DNA from: Bacteroidales bacterium | Lineage (GTDB): Bacteria; Bacteroidota; Bacteroidia; Bacteroidales; F082 | NCBI GenBank assembly: GCA_017651645.1 | Contig: JAGCCO010000013.1 | Coordinates: forward strand, 82,586 to 146,585 | Direction: 5' to 3' | Length of the DNA: 64,000 bases | Shown: piece after piece, positions 59,560-64,000 of the stretch | Numbering within the stretch: the first letter of the stretch is position 1 | How the letters are laid out: each line of letters opens with the position of its first letter | Notes under the pieces: generated by a model | What the model was told of the DNA's origin: nothing | Databases searched by the model: none | Seen by the model: the letters and a program-made list of their open reading frames with translations, nothing else | Made by a program: the position numbers and the translations under genes

Positions 59560-61902
59560 TTAAAACCAAACCTTATAAGAAAACGACGGTATAATCGGGA
59601 AGAAACTCCGCTGCCAAAGCTGTTGCGGCTCGTCGGGGAACTGGTTCCAATACAACGGGTCGCCTTTGATGTCGCCGTAGTAGTAATAATACGGATTCTG
59701 TCGGCAATACACATTGTAAATCGAGAACGTCCATTCAGCTTTACGGCCTTTCTCGGTCTTGGTCTTGAACTTGGCGGCCAAGTCGAGGCGGTGGTAGTCG
59801 CGCATCCTGACGCTGTTACGTTCGCCGTAGATGTTGGCTTGCTCGAAATACACGTCGCCTTCAGGTGTGATGACAGGCGTGTTTTGCACCCCGATGACAG
59901 GCGTATAAGGCAGTCCCGTCTGGTAAGTCCACAAAGCACTTAGCGACCAACGCTCCGTCAGCTGATAGTTCACGTTGATGTTGACGGAATGCGGCCGGTC
60001 GTATTCGTAAACGTATTCCTTGCCGTTGTTGATGTGGTCAAACTGTCTCGTGGTATGCGACCAAGTATAGCCCACATAACCATCCAAGCGGTTGAAGTTA
60101 AATCGTGTCATCATTTCAACGCCGTACGACTTGCCCTTGCCGCCAGCTTCTACCTTGCTGCGCCAGTCGGAGTCGCCGAGGAGGGTGCTGTAGCCTTCGC
60201 GATAGGTGGCTAAGTCGCGGAGCAGCTTGTAGTAGGCATCGATTTCCACGCTGATATGGTCTTGCCAAAATCCCCGTTGCCAGCCTACCGAGGCTTGGTC
60301 GGAGGTGGCGGGCTTGATGCGCTCGTCGGCGGGAATCCACACCTCATTGTTCATGATGGAGCCAGGCGTCATCATCAGATGAGCGTTCTGGGTGACGCGC
60401 ATAGCAGTCATATTGAGGGTGCTCTGCCCGATGTTGAAGCTGAGGTTCAGCCTCGGCTCCCAAGCGAAATGATGATAACCCTTATTCAAGAAACTATTCG
60501 CCCTCAGTCCGATGGAACCATTGAACCAAGTGCCAAACTTCAGTTTGTTGTCCAAATAAAGCGAGTTGTCAAACACGTTTGAAATGTCAGGAAGACTGGT
60601 CTCTGAGAAGCTGCTGGAGAAATGGCTGGGGCGATAGTTGAGGTAGGAGCTTTGCAGGCCGTATTCCAAGGTGTACGCATTGCTGACAAAGAGTTTCCAA
60701 TCGGAGCGGAGCGAGACATCGCTGACACGCGATGAGGTCTTGACGAAGAAATCAGTCGTATCAACGCTGTTTCTAAGATAGGCCTTCATATTGTTCTTGA
60801 GACGGTATTGCGTGAAAGACAGTGTATTGGCCATGAACATTCGTGAGCTGACCGCGCTGTTCCATTGTCCCGAGACAAGGAGATTACCCCATATGTTGCT
60901 GATGCTGTTGCGCTCGATGTCGCCGTTCTCCTTCTTGTTCTTCCAGATGCGCATATAATCATCGCCCTCATAAATGTTGAAGGCAAAGCTGTTTTTGGCA
61001 TCAGGCGCCCAAGTGTATTTGGCGTTGATGTCGTGGAAGCCGTAGATGATATTGTAGTCTTGTCCACCTCCCCCTTGGCTGATTTGGCTTGCAATGTAGA
61101 GAAGTGCCTCTGTGAGTGTCTTGCGGCCTGTGACGATGAAGCTCGAGTTTTTCAGTCCACCGGGACCTTCCACGGCAAAGGCCAAGTCGGTGAGGCCTGC
61201 GCTGAGCGAGCCTTTAAGCTTGGTGGGGTCGCCTTTCTTGGCGGTGAGGTCGACAATGGAGGACAGCTTGCCGCCATAACGGGCGGGGAAGCCGCCTTTA
61301 TAGATGTCCATCGTGTTGATCATCTCGGAGTTGAACACCGACATAAAACCGCCCAAGTGGTTGACATAAATGAGCGGTACATTGTCGAGCATATAGAGGT
61401 TCTCGCCTGGATTGCCGCCACGCACAATCATCAGGCTGGAGGCTTCGGTAGCCGCCTCGATGCCGGGCAACTGCTGTGCCGCCTTGATGATATCGGGCCG
61501 GCTGCCTATGGTAGGCAGTTGGTCAATGCTTTTTGCATTAAGGGTTAGTGTGTTGAAGCTTGTTCTTCGCTCTATGCGGGTGGCACTCACTTCAACGGAT
61601 TGCAAAGTCTCAGTCAAAGGCTTCAAACGGATTTGCAAAGGCTGGTCAGTATGATCCACCTTGAGACAGGTTTCTTCATAGCCAATGCACGAGATGCAAA
61701 GTGTGGCAGGCAGCTCCACGGCGAGATTGAAATAGCCTTTTTGGTCGGTGGCCACACCTTTGGAATGGTCTTGAAGAAAGACATTGGCACCGATGATGCG
61801 CTCACCATCTTGGGCATCACTGACAAAACCGGAAATATGAATTTGTTGGGCTTGGGCAAAGAAAGAAATGAAAATGCAGATTAGGAAAATGGTCTTCTTC
61901 AT
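59560..61902 (-). CDS. TonB-dependent outer-membrane receptor
   Basis: A 780-residue receptor. Signal peptide (residues 1-18), then a carboxypeptidase-regulatory-like domain (about 22-95, ISGFVSDAQDGERIIGANVF). The plug is at about 110-230 with MIVRGGNPGENLYMLDNVPL, and a 22-strand-type barrel ends in FSYKVWF with terminal aromatic residue. It imports a substrate using TonB energy. The neighbour is a DUF4249 lipoprotein, a pairing common in Bacteroidetes and distinct from SusC/SusD. The cargo is unknown. It starts 6 bases after that gene. Confidence 0.92.
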   Translation of the reverse strand: MKKTIFLICIFISFFAQAQQIHISGFVSDAQDGERIIGANVFLQDHSKGVATDQKGYFNLAVELPATLCISCIGYEETCLKVDHTDQPLQIRLKPLTETLQSVEVSATRIERRTSFNTLTLNAKSIDQLPTIGSRPDIIKAAQQLPGIEAATEASSLMIVRGGNPGENLYMLDNVPLIYVNHLGGFMSVFNSEMINTMDIYKGGFPARYGGKLSSIVDLTAKKGDPTKLKGSLSAGLTDLAFAVEGPGGLKNSSFIVTGRKTLTEALLYIASQISQGGGGQDYNIIYGFHDINAKYTWAPDAKNSFAFNIYEGDDYMRIWKNKKENGDIERNSISNIWGNLLVSGQWNSAVSSRMFMANTLSFTQYRLKNNMKAYLRNSVDTTDFFVKTSSRVSDVSLRSDWKLFVSNAYTLEYGLQSSYLNYRPSHFSSSFSETSLPDISNVFDNSLYLDNKLKFGTWFNGSIGLRANSFLNKGYHHFAWEPRLNLSFNIGQSTLNMTAMRVTQNAHLMMTPGSIMNNEVWIPADERIKPATSDQASVGWQRGFWQDHISVEIDAYYKLLRDLATYREGYSTLLGDSDWRSKVEAGGKGKSYGVEMMTRFNFNRLDGYVGYTWSHTTRQFDHINNGKEYVYEYDRPHSVNINVNYQLTERWSLSALWTYQTGLPYTPVIGVQNTPVITPEGDVYFEQANIYGERNSVRMRDYHRLDLAAKFKTKTEKGRKAEWTFSIYNVYCRQNPYYYYYGDIKGDPLYWNQFPDEPQQLWQRSFFPIIPSFSYKVWF

Positions 61903-61908
61903 GGCGCA

Positions 61909-62838
61909 TCAGTTTTTTGGATTGATGAATACCGTGTCGCAAGTCATAGGGGCGATGGCGGCAAACACACCATTGCCATTCTCCACGTTGCTGTAAAGGT
62001 TAAGTGGTGTGATGACCCCGAGGAAAAGGTTGGTGTAGGCATCAGGCTCCTCGTAAGCATCTTGACTCTTCAAGTAATGGTAAGCCGACTCGGAGAGGCC
62101 GTGCATCCTGACCACCACATAGCCCGAACGCACAGCGGTGCCAGAATGGTCTCCTCCCCAACCGTGGTTGCCAAACGTGCTGTTCACCTTAAGTGTATAA
62201 TCCGTTTCGGTGATGATTTCATTGCTGAACAGAAGTCGGTCGGAGCCTTCGTTGAGCAACACTGGGTCATCGGTATTGATGGATGAGGTTATAGTGCCTT
62301 TGGAGAAGGAATAGCCTGATTCATAGTCGTTTCGGAATAGCGCATCCATATTCATTTGATAGTATTCCTTTTTGTTTGGGTCAGTATTGAAGGTGACCAA
62401 GAAAGCAGGGCAAGGGTTGTCTTCTTCATCCACAGTGGCATTCTCCATGATTTCCACATGGGTCACCACAGGTTTCTCGGGCATCTCGGTTTGGGCAAAA
62501 AGGGTGTCGTAGCCAGGAATGACCACCTTGCAGGCATATTCGTGCAAGGCCTCGGTGGAGGTTTCGCCTATGTAGAGGCCGTTGCCGCTATGTTGCAGCT
62601 TTTCGGCGAATTGTCCGTCCACATAAAGCAGCACTTCGGCATCGGTGCAAGGCGCAGGATGCACCGAATCGAGACATCGGGCGAAGGAGACCTGCGCCCA
62701 CACGGGCTGGCCTTCCTGTAGCACGGCGTTCAGAGTGGGTTGAGGGTCAAAATCGGGGCGCTCGTAATCGCTGACCTGCTTGCGGCAACCGCTAAGGGCA
62801 AGTGCAAAGAGCAGAAAATGGATGAATGTGTTTTTCAT
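61909..62838 (-). CDS. DUF4249 family lipoprotein
   Basis: A 309-residue lipoprotein with lipobox LALSGC (cysteine near 18) and RKQVSDYERPDFDPQPTLNAVL. Conserved phrases such as VWAQVSFARCLDS, DAEVLLYVDG and YACKVVIPGYDT fit DUF4249. It lies immediately before the TonB-dependent receptor and probably forms part of that uptake complex at the outer membrane. A long inverted repeat lies upstream. Confidence 0.87.
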   Translation of the reverse strand: MKNTFIHFLLFALALSGCRKQVSDYERPDFDPQPTLNAVLQEGQPVWAQVSFARCLDSVHPAPCTDAEVLLYVDGQFAEKLQHSGNGLYIGETSTEALHEYACKVVIPGYDTLFAQTEMPEKPVVTHVEIMENATVDEEDNPCPAFLVTFNTDPNKKEYYQMNMDALFRNDYESGYSFSKGTITSSINTDDPVLLNEGSDRLLFSNEIITETDYTLKVNSTFGNHGWGGDHSGTAVRSGYVVVRMHGLSESAYHYLKSQDAYEEPDAYTNLFLGVITPLNLYSNVENGNGVFAAIAPMTCDTVFINPKN

Positions 62839-62871
62839 AAGTTGAAATCTTTTTTACTATGACTTGTGAAC

Positions 62872-62934
62872 ATGACAATGACCACTTTATGACAAATTGA
62901 AGCTTCATATCTTGGTAAAAGTGGTCATGGTCAT
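62872..62934. repeat. Long inverted repeat upstream of the DUF4249 gene
   Basis: ATGACAATGACCACTTT (62872-62888) faces AAAGTGGTCATGGTCAT (62918-62934), one mismatch in 17, with a 29-base loop. It lies 3 bases from the stop of the upstream barrel gene. It may be a terminator or attenuator. Confidence 0.8.
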
Positions 62935-62937
62935 TAG

Positions 62938-63630
62938 TCATTGTTTTGAATTTTGCCATTTCTTCGGCCCAGGGAATCGAACGTTGAAACCCCAGCGGTG
63001 GATGGCCTTGGCCTTCGTTTCGCCAGTTTTGGGATCGTATTCTTTATTGAGGTTGTCGTATGCCATTTCATAAAAGATGCCGAAATACTTCGACGGATTG
63101 ATGGCTAAGCCAACGCTACCGCCGTAAAGAAAATCGTTGCGGACAGGGTCGGTAAAAGGACCGTCGTAATCAGGTTTATACTGCTCCGTTACGGTTCTCA
63201 TACCCAATTCGCCACGACAATACACGTCGATAAAATAAAAGTTGGGCAGCAAAAGTGTCAGAGGATGCAGTTCCGTATGGATGCCGTAATGATAGTAACG
63301 TTCGATTTGTTTCCCATCAAAAACGACAGGGTCGTAAATAGTATCCATACCTTGAATGCTATATCCTCCACCAATCATCATCAAACTTTCATGTGTGCCG
63401 AAACTGCCGAAGGCTCCCACCACGCACCAATCGGTAATGCCATAGCCTACGCCAACGCGGAAGTCAGGATAGTCAGACAAAGGGTATTTCTGCATCATAC
63501 GCGAATAACTCACATCAATTTTGAAATTGCCTTTGTTGAAAGGCTTCAACGAGGTGAATGGGAGGTTGGTTTGCGCGAAAGCCATGCTGCACGACAACAT
63601 GAAAGCCAAAATGAAAACGCTTTTTCTCAT
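62938..63630 (-). CDS. Outer-membrane beta-barrel protein
   Basis: A 230-residue exported protein with signal peptide MRKSVFILAFMLSCSMAFAQ. The mature part alternates strands (GNFKIDVSYSRMM, FRVGVGYGITDWCVVGAFG, FYFIDVYCRGELGMR) and ends with NPSKYFGIFYEMAYDNL and GFNVRFPGPKKWQN. It looks like a small porin-like barrel of unknown function. The next gene upstream is a paralog with the same ending, so the two arose by tandem duplication. Confidence 0.78.
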   Translation of the reverse strand: MRKSVFILAFMLSCSMAFAQTNLPFTSLKPFNKGNFKIDVSYSRMMQKYPLSDYPDFRVGVGYGITDWCVVGAFGSFGTHESLMMIGGGYSIQGMDTIYDPVVFDGKQIERYYHYGIHTELHPLTLLLPNFYFIDVYCRGELGMRTVTEQYKPDYDGPFTDPVRNDFLYGGSVGLAINPSKYFGIFYEMAYDNLNKEYDPKTGETKAKAIHRWGFNVRFPGPKKWQNSKQ

Positions 63631-63681
63631 GATAATATGCGGTTTGTTTTATAGTGGTTGGATAACGATGGAGTTTCGGTT

Positions 63682-64000
63682 TTATTGCTGGTTTTGCCAT
63701 TTCTTAGGTCCGCCAAAACGGATGTTGAGACCCAAACGTTGGTACAAATGATGTCTGAGAGAAGAGGAAGCCACCAAGTGATGATCAGTAAGCGAGTTGT
63801 ATGTCCTTTCATAGAAAAAGCCAAAATACTTGGAGGGATTGATGGCCACGCCCCAGCCTCCAGCAAGATAAGGTATGGCGGAGTTTTTCAAATCCCCCGT
63901 CTCAGTTATATGGGATTCATCGTAGCCAGTTTCGCTTACGACACTGCAAAAATAATGGTGCAAACCAGCACGAACCAAGGCATAAACATCCAAGAAGTAG
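63682..64000 (-). CDS. Outer-membrane beta-barrel protein, paralog, 3' part only
   Basis: The frame is open from the stop at 63682 to the window edge (105 codons seen). YFLDVYALVRAGLHHYFC, VAINPSKYFGFFYERTYNSL and GLNIRFGGPKKWQNQQ match the downstream paralog (YFIDVYCRGELGM, LAINPSKYFGIFYEMAYDNL, GFNVRFPGPKKWQN). No start lies in the window; an internal TTG should not be used. Confidence 0.8.
   Translation of the reverse strand, partial: YFLDVYALVRAGLHHYFCSVVSETGYDESHITETGDLKNSAIPYLAGGWGVAINPSKYFGFFYERTYNSLTDHHLVASSSLRHHLYQRLGLNIRFGGPKKWQNQQ

Noticed and set aside
60865..61548. A 227-codon open frame antisense to the TonB receptor gene
   Set aside because: Shadow of the receptor plug region, with no domain.

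Overview
The window looks like chromosome of an anaerobic member of the Bacteroidetes, most likely the order Bacteroidales. The evidence is the many TAnnTTTG promoter boxes (the Bacteroidetes -7 element) just upstream of genes, the near absence of Shine-Dalgarno sites, and Bacteroidetes-type families: GldH, DUF4270, DUF4249 paired with a TonB-dependent receptor, IPExxxVDY, RicT, MeaB, and an N-terminal-only starch synthase. HydF points to [FeFe]-hydrogenase and an anaerobic life. I see no rRNA, tRNA, CRISPR array or transposase. Coding density is high and no gap exceeds 300 bases.

Layout. 1-6758: an edge fragment, a sigma-region-4-like regulator, an acyl-CoA ligase, an EFR1 flavodoxin/ferredoxin, a MATE transporter, a DUF2461 protein and a RhuM gene that looks foreign. 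6942-10986 (minus): starch synthase, DUF4270 lipoprotein, cyclophilin, pheS. 11102-16132: meaB, a small protein, glutamine synthetase, a GT39 membrane glycosyltransferase. 16116-18900 (minus): acpP-fabF-rnc-IPExxxVDY. 19061-25478: polA, phoH, a SAM-hydrolase-like gene, obgE-PAP2. 25560-29411 (minus): ricT-gldH-PBP1A. 29522-40426: lemA-glmS, an Ig-like lipoprotein with a GT39-like partner, then aspS, a lipoprotein, pfkA, RNase H and a zinc-ribbon protein. 40486-45673: a lipoprotein, two YjbH-like outer-membrane genes, tandem short ssb genes, hydF and an anchored unknown protein. 45746-49708: tatD-tcdA-LMW phosphatase diverging from recG. 49709-55070 (minus): gtrA and a mevalonate-pathway cluster (HMG-CoA reductase, GYDIA GHMP kinase, diphosphomevalonate decarboxylase, mevalonate kinase). 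55159-59435 (minus): a DUF2807 lipoprotein, rlmH, ribF, asd and a RelE/ParE toxin-antitoxin pair. 59560-64000 (minus): a TonB receptor, its DUF4249 lipoprotein and two tandem outer-membrane barrels.

The most unusual feature is invasion by short repeats of several families. Some lie between genes as perfect hairpins. Others sit in frame inside conserved genes and are translated as extra loops: three in the GT39 gene at 14246, one in asd, one in the EFR1 gene and one in the diphosphomevalonate decarboxylase gene (the last two are a 31-base identical sequence read in opposite directions), and a longer variant in the GYDIA kinase gene. Two copies of a 134/135-base element bracket rlmH; they have terminal arms of 9-base ACAAAAC units and a central hairpin that differs by a compensatory base-pair change. 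A second theme is very short leaders: three genes start exactly 4 bases, and one 5 bases, after a -7 box, which predicts leaderless mRNAs.
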